The notes beneath the pieces were generated by a model. It was not told where the DNA came from. It worked only from the letters and a program-made list of their open reading frames with translations, and searched no databases. Shown here piece after piece: positions 24,147 to 36,800 of a stretch of 64,000 nt of DNA. Numbering within the stretch: the first letter of the stretch is position 1; each line of letters begins with the position of its first letter. The position numbers and the translations under genes were made by a program. This stretch comes from Hemileia vastatrix (lineage: Eukaryota > Basidiomycota > Pucciniomycetes > Pucciniales > Zaghouaniaceae). The stretch lies in contig JASXTE010000005.1 in the NCBI GenBank assembly GCA_030280995.1, forward strand, positions 20,850,501 to 20,914,500. The letters are read 5' to 3'.

Positions 24147-25355
24147 TTAAATATCTAGATTTTTTAGATTTGTCTTAACATTAGATAAATAATACTTTGC
24201 TGATTCTATTTCTTCCTCTATTAAGTCATCTCTTTTCAAAAAAACTCTCAAAGCACTAATCAAATATTCTAACCTAAATTTTTCTTTTTTAATTTCTAAG
24301 TATTCTGAAATATCAATATCAAAAACATTAAGCTTTTCTATAGCATGAAAAAGTCTAGTGCTGATTTGAATAGAAGAACCTATCCTAGTGAAGCCAGGAA
24401 TTTCATGACATCTTGAGGTGAAATGCCTTAGTTGATTGGCAGGCCATAATGTCACTGTTATTCCATTAGTTGCTTCAAAGTTGATTTTACTTCGAATTTC
24501 GGGAAACATAAGTTCTCCACCTATTTGTCGTGGTTGGGTCTTATCATACTTCATATGAATGGTGTTTTTTTCTGTATCTTTAGGAAAAAATATTCCTAAA
24601 GTATACTCACTTGCATCCTTATCGAGATGAACCTCATTAGAGAACCCATTACCATTCCCTCCAGATGTCCAAGTTAAATTACTAGCAAACGGTACACCCT
24701 TTTCTTCACTAGAAACTTTTGAAAATCCAGGAATACCAAGTTTTGCGCAAAGATTAGTTGCCTCATTGTACTTTACATATGATATTTTTTTAAAAAAATA
24801 TTCAAAGTACATTGCAATCCTCTTCATTCGTTTTTTATATTCATCTGTTTTTACAATATCATCAGTGTATTCATCTGCAAGGAAAAGCATTCAAAAATTC
24901 AGTATTTAAATTAAAAAAAGTGATACTTACGAATATGTAAAGATTTCTTTCTATCTAAAATAAAGCCACCACCAAACATTTTTCCAAAACCACCAGCTCT
25001 TTGATGATAACCATTATTTTTAATTTCATGTTCGCAGTAAGAAAGATCCTTAATGCATCGCACCGTAGCTTCTAACATATCTAGTTCTTTGAGCTCATGA
25101 ATTTCAAAAGTCTGCACAAGAACATTAGGTATTAAGACACCTTTTGGTTTATAAATACTACATCCAGGAAAAAAATTGTAATAATTATTGCAATCTGTCA
25201 TATTATTTGCATAAGATCGTGCATAGAAATGTGGCTTCTTCCCGTTTGTATCCATTCCAAGAGCGTTTACAAGTTTAATTCCAGTAGCAATGTCTTTCGC
25301 CCACCTATTGTTAGAATTCTTCCCTGGCCGTTTTTTTTTTCAAATCGTTACTCAT
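24147..25355 (-). CDS. Tet/JBP-like 2OG-Fe(II) dioxygenase
   Basis: Two exons, 25255-24931 (extendable upstream) and 24874-24147, flank a 56-nt intron (GTAAGT...TTGCAG) and give at least 350 aa. Tet/JBP enzymes oxidise 5-methylpyrimidines in DNA using Fe(II) and 2-oxoglutarate. The double-stranded beta-helix signature is visible: VHLDKDASEYTLGIFFP (HxD iron ligands), QIGGELMFPE, INFEATNGITVTLWPANQLRHFT (distal His) and TRIGSSIQIS (possible 2OG-binding Arg). The layout matches the Tet-like oxygenases multiplied in Puccinia-type fungi. Upstream codons (KNSNNRWAKDIATGIKLVNALG) are in frame and look coding. An ATG at 25355 would add them, but a run of ten A at 25331-25340 puts it out of frame by one base. 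All iron ligands are present, so activity is plausible. It is the only gene here with a predicted DNA-modifying role. Confidence 0.82.
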
Positions 25356-26700
25356 TGATGGTTCAATCCTAAGAGAATTCAATTTTGATTTAAAATAGAA
25401 AAAAATCAAAAAATTAGAAAATAGTAACATAATTTCAATTATCAGTCAATGATACCTTTAACTTTATCATATCTTCAATATTAGAAATACAAAAGTTAGC
25501 ATATCTACATATTAGTAAATTTATATACTTTTTCTTTATTTCAAATATTAAGAAAGCGTTTCAAAGGTATACTTTATTAAATTATACATATAAAGAGTAT
25601 AGCTTTATCCTGTATGCATTCAGCAAGTACAAGATTTGGCTCTACACTTAATATTAATAATATAATGAAAGTATAACTCCAATACACTAGTAATATTAAA
25701 AAATTTACAGAATTATGATATCCACATATATAAAATGAAAAATCTTGCTCTGGTCAATATATTGACTTAGAAAGTTATACTTCAATAAATTATTAATTTT
25801 TAAATTGTAGCATTGTCCTGTATGCTTTCAGCAAGTACGAGACTTTGAAACAACTTAAAAATCAATAAATTAAAGGTAAAGTACAAACAATCTAATTATT
25901 ATTATGAAAAGCAAAACATTATCCTGTATGCTTTCAGCAAGTACGAGATGATGTTTTACTTTTCATATTAATAATATAATGGTTGAGAAAGTATTAAAGA
26001 AATATAGAAAAATGATAAGCAAAACATGAACTTACATGTCTATAAAATCTTCTTCCATTTGTAGCTGATTGATCAAAATTAATTATAAAGTTTATTTTAT
26101 AATCACTGTTTTAAAAAATAGATGTTTAGATAAATAAATTGAACATTTTTGATAAGGAATAAAGAAAAGTAAATTGACAAACAAATAAAAAAACTTTAAT
26201 TTAACTGAAAAAGAATTATTTTATAATGAATCAAAAGGGTACAGTAAAAGATACCATAAAAATAAATTCAGAATTAGAATCATTAGATTAACTTGTCAAA
26301 AGTGTAAAAAAGTGTAACAAACCAAAATGATATGAAATGCAATAGCAAGAAAAATTTGCTTACCGGTAATCAGATAAGGTCAAGAAAATAGTACCAATAA
26401 TTCAAAATGATAAAGCAAAAATATGATTGATAATTTTTGAAAAAGGTAAGTGAGAAAGAGAAAGGAAAAATAAATTGGGTGGCAAACAGATGTATATATC
26501 ATGAATTTTCACTGATCACATTTTCAAAAAAATGCAGCTCTCCAAGTCATATGATAAACTTCATCTAAATTCCAAGAATGATGTTGCCAAGGCACTGTAC
26601 ACAGCATGATCATTTTTTCCTATGCATATACTAATTCCAGCTAGAATTTACTTGGCTGCATGTTGTACAGATGCACATTTGTGGAACACTGAATTTCACA
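25356..26700. promoter_or_regulatory. Upstream region of the Tet-like gene with a thrice-repeated motif
   Basis: A+T-rich and without a recognisable gene. A motif close to CCTGTATGCTTTCAGCAAGT, continued by ACGAGA, occurs three times in the same orientation near 25609, 25815 and 25921. The first copy has two changes. Because it lies in the 250-570 bp upstream of the oxygenase start, it could be a regulatory element, or an exon/intron piece repeated by local duplication. Nothing else is visible. Confidence 0.5.
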
Positions 26701-26728
26701 TCTAAAAAAAATTGACGCCACATAATTC

Positions 26729-27799
26729 TAGCTACCATGTTTCATGTAGCTAAAAAACATACACTCATCACATTTAAATTTACATTGCGCCAAAATTAAT
26801 TCATTTTTGAATTTTTTTAAAGGAAACTTTAATGTGCACCACCTATTTCTAAAATATGAACCTCCGCACCATATTAAATTGGGAGACTTTTAATTATGCA
26901 ATTTTTTTGCCGTGACCTTTTTCCTGATCTTACTTGGTTCAAAATATTGAAACATGGCCAATGTTGATGAAAGAAACATTTGATTTTGTTTCTATGTGTA
27001 ACAATGGAAGGCTGTTTCTTACTGGCTGAAGAGTGTTGTATATTTTATTTGAACAAATTTTTATTTTTTTATGTATTTTATTTAAAAAATTTACTTTTTA
27101 TTGCAGCCAGATTTATACTGGCTGCTTTTTAGAAACCTTAATTTATGACCCAAGCCTTTGAAATTGGCTTGGGTCCCTTACATTGCAATTTAGTACTTCC
27201 AGCCAGGTTTCCCCTGGCTGGAAGTGTCTCTTTCAAGCAATCGAAGTCGCTAAAAGCGACTTCGATTGCTTGCTGTAATGTTTGCCACCCTCCCAGCTAA
27301 TTTACTAGGCTGGGAGGTGGCCAAAGCAGTGTGCAACGCGTGTTGCACAATCGCTACCATATTTCATGCAGCTGATATCAAGTCAGCTGCATGCAGCACA
27401 TGCAGCCTGCATTGCTGCTGCATGCAACGCGCATTTCTGCTGCATGCAATGCGCATTACTTGCAGCAGCGATGCGTGTTGCATGTGCTGCATGCAGTGCA
27501 TTGCACAGCCAGTTTTTTTCTGGCTGTGCAATGCACACAGAGAAACCAAAGTCCCTGCAAGGGACTTTGGTCTCTAAAATGGAAGCGACTTTCCCTACCA
27601 GGTGCAATCTGGTGGGAAAGTGAGAGAAACGTTAGACCGAAGTTGTTTGAAAGTAACTTCGGTCTTAAAAACATTAAAAATCATAAAAAAAAATGAGAAA
27701 TGTAGAAAGAAAAAAAAAATTAAAAATTAAAATGTGAGTATAAGAAAAAAAATAAGTTCTAGTGATACCAAAAATCCAAGCCAATTTCATTTGGCTTGG
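26729..27799. repeat. Consecutive array of about twelve unrelated hairpins
   Basis: Perfect or nearly perfect short-loop inverted repeats follow one another: 26729-26752 (7-bp stem), 27103-27125 (8), 27147-27175 (10), 27195-27225 (13), 27234-27272 (18 bp, AAA loop), 27284-27321 (14 with one bulge), 27331-27348 (7), 27365-27393 (11), 27391-27492 (outer 14 bp with inner stems), 27496-27536 (17 bp, T7 loop), 27545-27571 (12, GCA loop), 27588-27621 (13 with one bulge), 27634-27665 (11) and 27776-27799 (9). Stem sequences differ, though CAGCCAG/CTGGCTG recurs in three and CCAAGCC in two. The block is G+C-richer than its surroundings. The small open frames here are by-products of the symmetry. Confidence 0.93.
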
Positions 27800-29954
27800 T
27801 TATTTAATAATTATTTTTTAATACATTAAATTTAAAATTCAAACACCATAAAATATATGAATTTTTTTTATATGAATATTATAAATTTAATCTACCTCTT
27901 TCTCATAATTATATTTATAATTTTGTTTTTTTAATTTTTGACATTTGAGTTTATTTTTTGGAAATACAAAATTAAATTTTCAACTAAATTTTTTAGTAAG
28001 GTAAAATAAATTATAAATTTGAAATTTTGTAATTGAATAATGAAAAAAAATTTAAATTTATTTAAAAAATATTTTTGTTAGAAGAATACAAATATTTTAA
28101 GGGTAGAAATATGGTGCAAATTGTAAGTAAAAAAAATTATATTTTTTTTTGTGAGGGGTTATTTCTATTTTTTAAAATATTTTTCAAAAACATTCATTAA
28201 ATACTGAATTAAATTACTTTGAAACTCAAATTTTTTGTAAAATAATTAAAAATGAAATAATAATATTGTTGTATTTGATATAAAATTTGAATTGGTAATA
28301 TTAATGTCTCTTTAAGTAAATTTGAAAATCATTTAAAAAGACCATGTTGATAAGTACTTCATTTTTGATATACAATGGTTATATATATATCTTATATATA
28401 TTTCTTGAGTTTTATTTTTATATACATTCAATAAAATTTGTAATATAAAATGCCATTTAATAATTAATTAATGTTCAACTTAGTTATAACAACTTCATAT
28501 TTAATACCAGCCACTAGTATTTACTTTTTAATTTAAAACTCCAATATAATATGAGAGTATCCTTATTTTGTCTGTATATAATGAACAACAATAACAGACC
28601 ATAAATGAGTAAGTAATTAATTACAATAAATAGTTGAAGAATAACCTATAAGAAATGATAAGTTTATCAAAAAGAGTACATTAAAAAAATATACTTTTGA
28701 ATTTTTTTCGATATAATTTGGGTAGTTAAATGAAAATTTAAATTATCAGACATCAAAATGGATAAAATCTAAAAGTAGTGTTTATATAATAAGCCTCATA
28801 TAAAAAAAGGATAAAAAATCTACTATGTAACTAAATTATTAAATATTAAGGTATTATTAAAATTATTGAAAAACTTATTTTACAGTTATAATGAAATCTA
28901 AATGTGAAAATAATGGTGGGATAATAGTAAGACTATGTGGAAACACTTTAATTTATACATACTTTCAACTATGTTCAGATAAAAAAATTGTTAAAATTGT
29001 ATAATAACATCTAGTTAATAGTGATGCAATTTTATTTAGATCAAGAATAAATTTTTCTGAGGAAAAACTAATTAAATTGAGATATGGCCATCTCCTTTCA
29101 AGAGATAGAGTAATAATAAAAATTTAAAAAATTATAATAAGTATTCTTAATCACCATTTTTGAAAAGTCTCTAGTAAAATTCATTATAATATATCATTCA
29201 TTGATTACATTATATGGAGTTTCATCTTGAAGTAGTGATGTGCAGCTTTGAACTTATGTTATGAAAAACAAAAAAGTTAAAAAATATATAGTTATACTAA
29301 TGAAAAAGCCAAAAATAAAAATACTATTATAAATTAAAAAAATAAAACTACATAAATTTTATTCTGCTCTAATGATGGAAGGGTACTATGTATGAATTTC
29401 CACATGTTAAATCCAAACCTGCTTTAAGGCTAGTTTACAGGTAGAGCTATTAAGTTTCCTTAAATTCTAAAAATAACTTATGCATTTTACTAATTATTTT
29501 TTTCTTGTTTTCTTTCCAAAGTTGTTAGAGTTGCTTAATTAATACTGTTATCTTGATTGTAAGATATATAATTTTTTTTGAATACATGATTTATTGTTTC
29601 AAAAATTATATTATAAATTTAAATCATTTATTTCATTTTCTAAAGCTTCATTGTCAAAGACACAACTCCATTTTCTATTACTTAACAAATATATAAAATG
29701 TGATAGTAAAATTTGAGGAATTTTCTTTTTGAGAGGGTCAAACTATATTGTGAAGATTTTTATCTAGAAATTCTTGTACTCTAAAACCAAATAATTTTCT
29801 CCCTTAAGTAAGCCATTTCAAAAATATGAGAATATAAACAAGAATATTAACTTATCTTATTTTTATTTTCTTTACTGAAAGTTTTAGTTCAATCCCTTTT
29901 TTTATATGACATTAGTATAAAAACATAGTTAAATGCTACTATATAATTAATTTT

Positions 29955-29995
<41 letters not shown>

Positions 29996-31704
29996 TTAGA
30001 AGGTCATCCTTTTTTATTTACTTGAATAAATGGCTCAATTATAATACCCAACACTTATTAATGTTTCCCAAACTCAATAACAAATTTCTCATATGAAATA
30101 TTAGCTTCTAATATAAGAAGTTTATCTATAGATGATATTCAACATGTGATTTTACTTTTTAGATTCAGCTAAAATTAAACAAAAGGAGAAATCATGCATA
30201 TGTGTATAAATGGTAACCATATGTTACTTAGAGGATTGTGAAATTCACTCATCAGAATGGTTTAAGTATTAAAATAAATTGAGGTCATTATTTTCTAGTA
30301 TTTGAAACTAATTAGGAAATTATTCTAAAAATATATTTTAATGTGTATCATGTTTAAAAAGTTGGAAATATGATTTTTGAAAATTGTGAGTTTCTTATGA
30401 GATACCAAGCTTTAGTTTACATTGTTTCAAGTAGAATAGAATTTTAGTATTAGAAATTGAAAGCAATGTACCATTATCAGATTTTAACTGTGTTCTACTT
30501 ATAGAATGATTACATAACATTAAACATTATTTAAATCAAAAAGGTTTAAAAGATATTTAGAATTTTACCAAATTTCACCATTTATTAATCTTTGATTTGA
30601 AAACAAACTATGATGTACACTCACTAGAAATAAGCAATCCCAATTTTAACATAATTTATCAATCCAAAAATAATGAGTCAATTAACATGAAAATATATAT
30701 TATTTCAAAACCAATTCTCTAGATTTAAAATATGATGCTTTAATGAAAAATTATTACAAAACTTTAATGCAATGAAGTCTCTTAAAAAATTCAAAAATAG
30801 AATATTAAAACAAGTAATTTCTGCAAAAAAAACTACTAACTATTGTAGATAAAGCATAAAAATAAGTCATATTTTTTAAAAAAATGTTCTAACAATATTT
30901 ATTTTTGTTAAAAAAATCAAAACATTGTTAAGTTTTCTTGTTATAATAATGTTAAAATCCACTAAACATTATCTAAAGGTGGTAAAATATGTTAAAAATA
31001 AGTTGAATTTTATGAGATAAAAATCAACAATTTTGTATCATTTCCTGTTGTGCTATGACTTTATTCCACCCTTTTTATCTGATTCTTCCGGTATTACTTT
31101 GCTATGATCACTAGTTTTCAAGTTAAAATTTACAAATTTTCATTATACTTGATAATATGAAAAATAACTCAAACTTTTATAACTACAAAATAAGATTTTG
31201 TAACTCCTTCTTTCAATCAATATTTGAAGAAATTTTTAGTTTATTTGAGTAATGATTTTAAGAATAACAAAAAATTTGAAATTCACAAGGAATTATTTCC
31301 AGAGACTATAATTATTTACTTGTGTAATGCATGAGCTACTTATCAATGATGTAAAACATCAGAAAAGTAAGTTATAGTTATAAATCTACAGATTATACTG
31401 TTTCTGGTATATATATCTTCAATAAATCTTTTAAACTTATCTTAGCCTACATACCACACAATAGAAAATCATTATATTAAAAAAGGAAAAAATTCTATGA
31501 TAATATCATAAAGAATGATAACCATGGATTAATATTCCATAAAAATGGTTAATAATATTTTAAGAGAACCTAAATCAGTATTCTTTCATCAAAATATATC
31601 CTTTTTGTCTTTGTAATTTATTCCAAACAAATTTTTTGAAAGTTGAATCTATATATCTAATGCCAAAACCACTATTAAGTTCCCTCTTAGACTTTTTAAG
31701 AAAT

Positions 31705-31735
<31 letters not shown>

Positions 31736-32660
31736 TATTTATCAAAAATTGAAATAAAGAATAAAAACATAATTTTATTTACCTTTAATTATTTAAATAT
31801 AGAGTATTTTCAGAATGCATTGTGGTTACTTGTGAAGGTTAGAAGATTTGAAGTTGGATTTATGAGTTTTTAGAAGGGCAAATATTGTAAAATTCTTTCA
31901 TAAATATTTATTTCATAGTTTCAAATGTTGAAATCTACAAACTAATGGGATTTAAAACTATATTGAGATTTAAAATCTGTTTTCTACTCAAGTAAAATAA
32001 AATAAAATGATGATATCAAAATTGAAATTAAGTTTAAACTTTTGATATGCTCTATCTTCAATTTTATTGATAGTGCATCAAAAATTTAATAATATTTTTT
32101 TTCCTTCATCACTTTTTACATAAAAGATAGTTTTATCATTTTATGAATTAAAGATTGCTTATATAAATTTAACATCTATGTCAACTGTTTATGACTATTA
32201 ATCTATATAATAAATTTTTTAGAAGAAAAAATAACATCAGTATATACTGACTTTGAAATTATTCAATTTAAAATAGTTTACAGGTAGATAATGAAGGGTG
32301 ATTTCATTTTTGAATATGAATTATAGAAGTCTTATTTTGTCAATTTTAATTCTTTTTGAGCTCAAATGTATCCACCGCAACTTATGTAAGAATAAAAATT
32401 ATTTTTATTGAAATTTACATGAGAAAGTATGCCTATTATTCAAAATCAAACTTGCTCTAATGGTGTTTTTCAATCATTATTTCCATTCATAACAATAAAA
32501 AACATTTCAATTTGCTGATGTTTTAGTTTTTGATATCCCCAAGTTTATATCTCAGGTGTACTATTCACAAAATTATTAAAAATATAATTTTCGAAATACA
32601 TGATAAACTTGAAAGTGAGGGGGCATTAAATTTTTAAAAATGAATTCTAAATTCAGGATG
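27800..32660. other. A+T-rich region without genes
   Basis: Nearly 5 kb of very high A+T content with stops in all frames. It contains an (AT)n microsatellite near 29959-29988 and a TA-rich one near 31704-31736. I found no transposon ends, tRNA or recognisable coding relic. It could be old mobile DNA eroded by C-to-T mutation. Confidence 0.7.
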
Positions 32661-32665
32661 GATAG
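32661..32665. repeat. Target-site duplication GATAG (left)
   Basis: GATAG directly precedes the left LTR and is repeated exactly at 41419-41423 after the right LTR. This defines one intact Ty3 insertion. Confidence 0.95.
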
Positions 32666-33481
32666 TGTCAAGGTACACTTTTAGTCTAGAAGATTTTGTA
32701 CGTAGTTCTACGAGGATTTAAAAGGCTTAAATGGATTTTCAACAAATTTGTACGTATTTCTTAATTCAAAGATGAATGTTTTACTCAATGACAGAGGTAG
32801 GATTAAAATATTAATATAATTTATAAATTAGAATTACGCTATTGTAAGTACTAATGATATAGAATATAAGAATAAGTGTTTATTTGGTTATTGTTGTAAT
32901 AAAATGGTTTGGTAAGATAGAATGATTAAAAGACAACAAAAAGAGAGGCCTTTTATAGGCAAAGGAGAGACAAAGCACAGAAATCAAATTCTAAAAACAG
33001 TAGGGAAAAAGAGAGAAAAAGAACATTCCAGAAAGAGTATTTCAAATAATAAAGTTATTCCAAAAAGAAGGCGTCAAAAAAAAAGATGTATTTACAGAGT
33101 ATGTCAGAAATACATCAATATTTTTAATATTTACTGTAAATGTCAATTCCAAATAAGAAATTTGATTTATTTGTATATATTTAATATTATTTGAATATTT
33201 AAATCTTATTTTATCTTTGTATTTAAATATAAAGTTTTATTTTTCCCAACCTGTCAATTGAGCACGGTGTTAGAGAAAATATAAGGGACAAAATTATAAT
33301 TATAATTTTACTTATTTATTTAATTAATTAATTTAATTTTAACATTCTGTAACTAGTTAATTTATAACTAATGTTAATGTAACTAAATGATAATTAAATA
33401 ATAATTAAAGATGATAAGGTGCGGCTTCATCCAGTAAATAATTCCTTATTTCACTGGGTAAGTCCAGTAGCTTGGCTGACA
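32666..33481 (-). repeat. Ty3 chromovirus copy 1, 3' LTR
   Basis: 816 bp starting TGTCAAGG and ending GGCTGACA on the + strand (TGTCA/TGACA inverted termini). It pairs with 40604-41418; by eye the two differ at four bases and one A in a homopolymer. The element reads on the minus strand, so this is the 3' LTR. The adjoining polypurine tract on the minus strand is AGAGTAAGGGAG. A TATAAAAGG box lies on the minus strand near 32949-32957. Confidence 0.95.
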
Positions 33482-33518
33482 CTCCCTTACTCTAAAAAAA
33501 AAAAAAATAATAAAAATG

Positions 33519-33899
33519 CTATGATTTTTTCTTCTTATACTTTTTTAGTAGAGTAGGAAGATTAGATATCTCCTTCCCAGGTATCCAAGAATCATATTCA
33601 GATGATTTATTCTTGAATCTCAATAAGTATTCTGTACCTTTCTCAGCAGTGACTATTCTGTCATTTAATATTTTTTCAATTTCTGCTGTCTCAGTGATTT
33701 CATTTGGGGTTTTCTTTGGTCTACCCCTCCTTCTTGGAAATAAATCACTATTGGATGTGTAAGGTTTCAAAAGAGATATTGGAAAAACAGGATGTTTTCT
33801 GTCATATGGGGAATACAGAATAACTTCAACTGCATTATCTCCAATCATTCTTCTGACAACAAAAGGACCAACAAATGGATCTTTTACTTTGTTATTACC
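33519..33899 (-). pseudogene. Chromovirus copy 1: Pol C-terminus with chromodomain, cut off by a stop
   Basis: Continues the Pol frame beyond the TAA at 33900-33902. It contains the integrase C-terminal SH3-like part (DPFVGPFVVRRMIGDNAVEVILYSPYDRK), a RGRPKK basic motif and a chromodomain (EIEKILNDRIVT...YLLRFKNKSSEYDSWIPGKEI). Chromodomains direct integration to modified chromatin. In the sister copy the same position reads Gln (CAA), so one C-to-T change separates this module from the rest. Confidence 0.85.
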
Positions 33900-36800
33900 T
33901 TATAAGTTGAAGTGGACTGTAGAAATCAACACTTCATCACCCTTTTTAAAAGTGTATTCTTTATGGGATTTGTCCCATCTTTTCTTCTCATATTCAAATG
34001 ATTTTTCAATACATTTTTGAGCATGATTTCTGCATAGTTGTTGCATTTGAAGAAAAGATTTTACACCAGGATGTATATCCAATTTAGGTATTTTGTTATT
34101 GAGAATTTGGGCAGGAGTATTAGGAACATATCCAAGCCAGAGCTCAAAAGGCTTCCTTTGAGTAACAGAATGAACAGTGCTATTATAAGCAAATTCTAAC
34201 CCAGGAAGTAAGGTAACCCAATCATGAGTGAATCTGTCATTATCTTTATACTCAAGGCCAAAGGCACAATATCTTCTTATCATGTCCTCTAAAGTCTGAA
34301 TCATTCTTTCAGCTAAACCATCAGTCTGAGGGTGATGGGCAGTAGAAAGTTTCAGATCACAACCACAAACATCCATCAGAGACATCCAAAATTCAGAAGT
34401 AAATTTAGGGTCTCTGTCAGAGATTATGGCTTTAGGAAAACCAGCAGTATTAAACATATGAGACCACCATAAGAAAGCTAATTCTTTAGTGGAAACATCC
34501 TTGTGGGTAGGGATAAATTTACACATTTTTGTGAATCTGTCCACAATAACCCAACAAGAGTTATAACTGTCTTTACCAGCAATAGGTAATCCTGTTACAA
34601 AATCCATGTTTATTATTTGCCATGGGGCATCAGGAGGTTCAATATGTTGCATTAATCCTGCTCTTTTACCAGTTAATCTTTTTGATTTTTGGCATGAATC
34701 ACAGGATTCAACATATAATTTTGTGTCTTCAGACATATTAGCCCACCAAGCAGTGTTCTTAATTCTGATCATTGTTTTGTCAAGATCAAAATGTCCAGCT
34801 AATATGTCATCATGACAAATTTTCAAGATGATTTCTTTCATAGAAGGAGGAATAACAATAACATTACTCAACTTTCTTCTATAATATAGATATCCTTCAT
34901 CAATTGAAAATTTTCCTTTTTCCAAACCTTTTTGGTACTTTGGTGGAAGGGTTTTAATTAATGCTTGTATTGAAGCATTCTTTGGATCATTTAATATGGT
35001 GCATAACTTTTTCAAGTCAGTGTCCTTATCATATGATTCCAGAATAAGCTGTAATAGTTCTTCCTCCATATCAACCACATATATCCCATGGATATGGATA
35101 ATTTCATCCTCAGGATCATATGCAGGATTTGAGTCATCATTTGGTAAGGGTAACCTTGATAACATATCCACATTTGAGTGACCAATACCAGCTCTGTGAA
35201 TAATTGTCATTCTCCCTCTGTACTCTTGAACAGCCAGCTGCCATCTAAACATATGTCTATTAGGTGTTTTCAAGTTTAAAAGGGATTTAACTGCACTGAA
35301 GTCAGTGACAAGTTCAAATTTCTGGTCATCTAGGTAATAATGAAGCTTTTCTAGAGCCCATACTACAGCTAAACACTCTAATTGAGTAGCACCATATTTC
35401 AATTCACTATTTCTCAAGGTTCTTGAAATATAACAAATTACTACTTCAGAAACTTTATCATTTATCACTTGTTTTTGATGGAGGGCAGCACCAAGACCAA
35501 TGAAACTGGCATCAGTGTACAAAACAAATGGTTGATCAAAGTCAGGTAAAGCAAGAATTGGTGCTGACATCAAACAGTGTTTCATAGTGTCAAAGGCTCT
35601 TTGTCTTTCACTATTCCAGACAAAAGCAACATCCTTTCTAGTTAATTGGGTAAGGGGTAAAGCTATGACTTGGTAATTTTTAATATACTGTCTATAGTAT
35701 CCACACATTCCCAAAAAACTTTGGAGCTCTCTTACTGTTGTAGGGGCTTTCACCTGTTGTATGGCTGCCACTTTGTTCTGGTCAACACATATCTGTAAGC
35801 CTGAAACAACATGACCAAGAAATTTTAAAGAATGGAAACCAAATTTACATTTCTTCAAAGCAAGTGTCATATTTATTTCGTCCATTTTCTGGAATACTTT
35901 ACACAGGTGTTTAAGATGGTCCTCAAATGTTTTTGAGAATATAATGATATCATCAATATAAACCATCAGCCAACCTTCAATTATCTCTTGATGGAATGTG
36001 TTATCCATTACTTTTTGGAAAACAGAAGGGGCATTTTTAGGGCCAAATGGCATCCTAATATACTTATAAATACCCATATGAGTGGCAATCATCAGAAAGT
36101 TCTGAGAGTTTTTCTCAACAGGTACCTGGTGATATCCCTTATTACCATCCAAACAGCTGATATATTTAGCACCCTGTAAAGTAGCATGTATAGAGCTGAT
36201 TCTAGGTAAAGGATAGATATCATCAACAGTATAAGTATTTAGTGCTCTATAATCACCACATAACCTGGCTTTATCTTTCTCATAAGAAATTAGGACAGGT
36301 GAGATAACACAATATTTAGGTGTTTCAACTACCTTTTCAATAATATTCATTTTTAAAAGGGTAGAGATATTTTCTTCAATATCTTTTCTCTTTGTGGGAG
36401 AAGCAGGATAAGGCTTCTTCTTTAAACTAGGTGGTATATCAGTTAATGGGCAAGACAATGAAAGTTTCATTTCCTCTTTAACTAATCCCAGTTCATGTGA
36501 CCCATGAGCAAAGGCCATAGGAAAAGATTTTATCAAGTTAATGATGGAATCTTTATCCTCACCAGAAAGTTGTTCTCCAAAAGAGGCATTGTCAATTTCA
36601 GACCTAAGGGCATGCATTTCCTTTGTAGATCTTCCTTTATATTGAACCACATAATTACATGTGTTCAATTCTGGTTTTAATAATTTTTTAGGGGAGGAAA
36701 TTTTAAATTTTCTCTTCCCATTCAACCCCATTGTGAAACATTGGTTTGAAGGATCCAATTTTATGCCATACTTGGTTAAAATATCATTCCCTACAATAAA

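Noticed and set aside
7600..26700. KDZ-type transposase expected from published Tet/KDZ linkage
   Set aside because: The transposase here has Tnp2 (Transposase_21) signatures and none of the multi-Zn-finger KDZ features could be seen.
27266..27696. Several overlapping Cys/Ala/His-rich frames on both strands (e.g. MQHMQPALL..., CNARCMQQQC...)
   Set aside because: They arise from GCATGCAGC hairpin sequence read in every frame. There is no codon logic or start context, and the symmetric DNA explains them.
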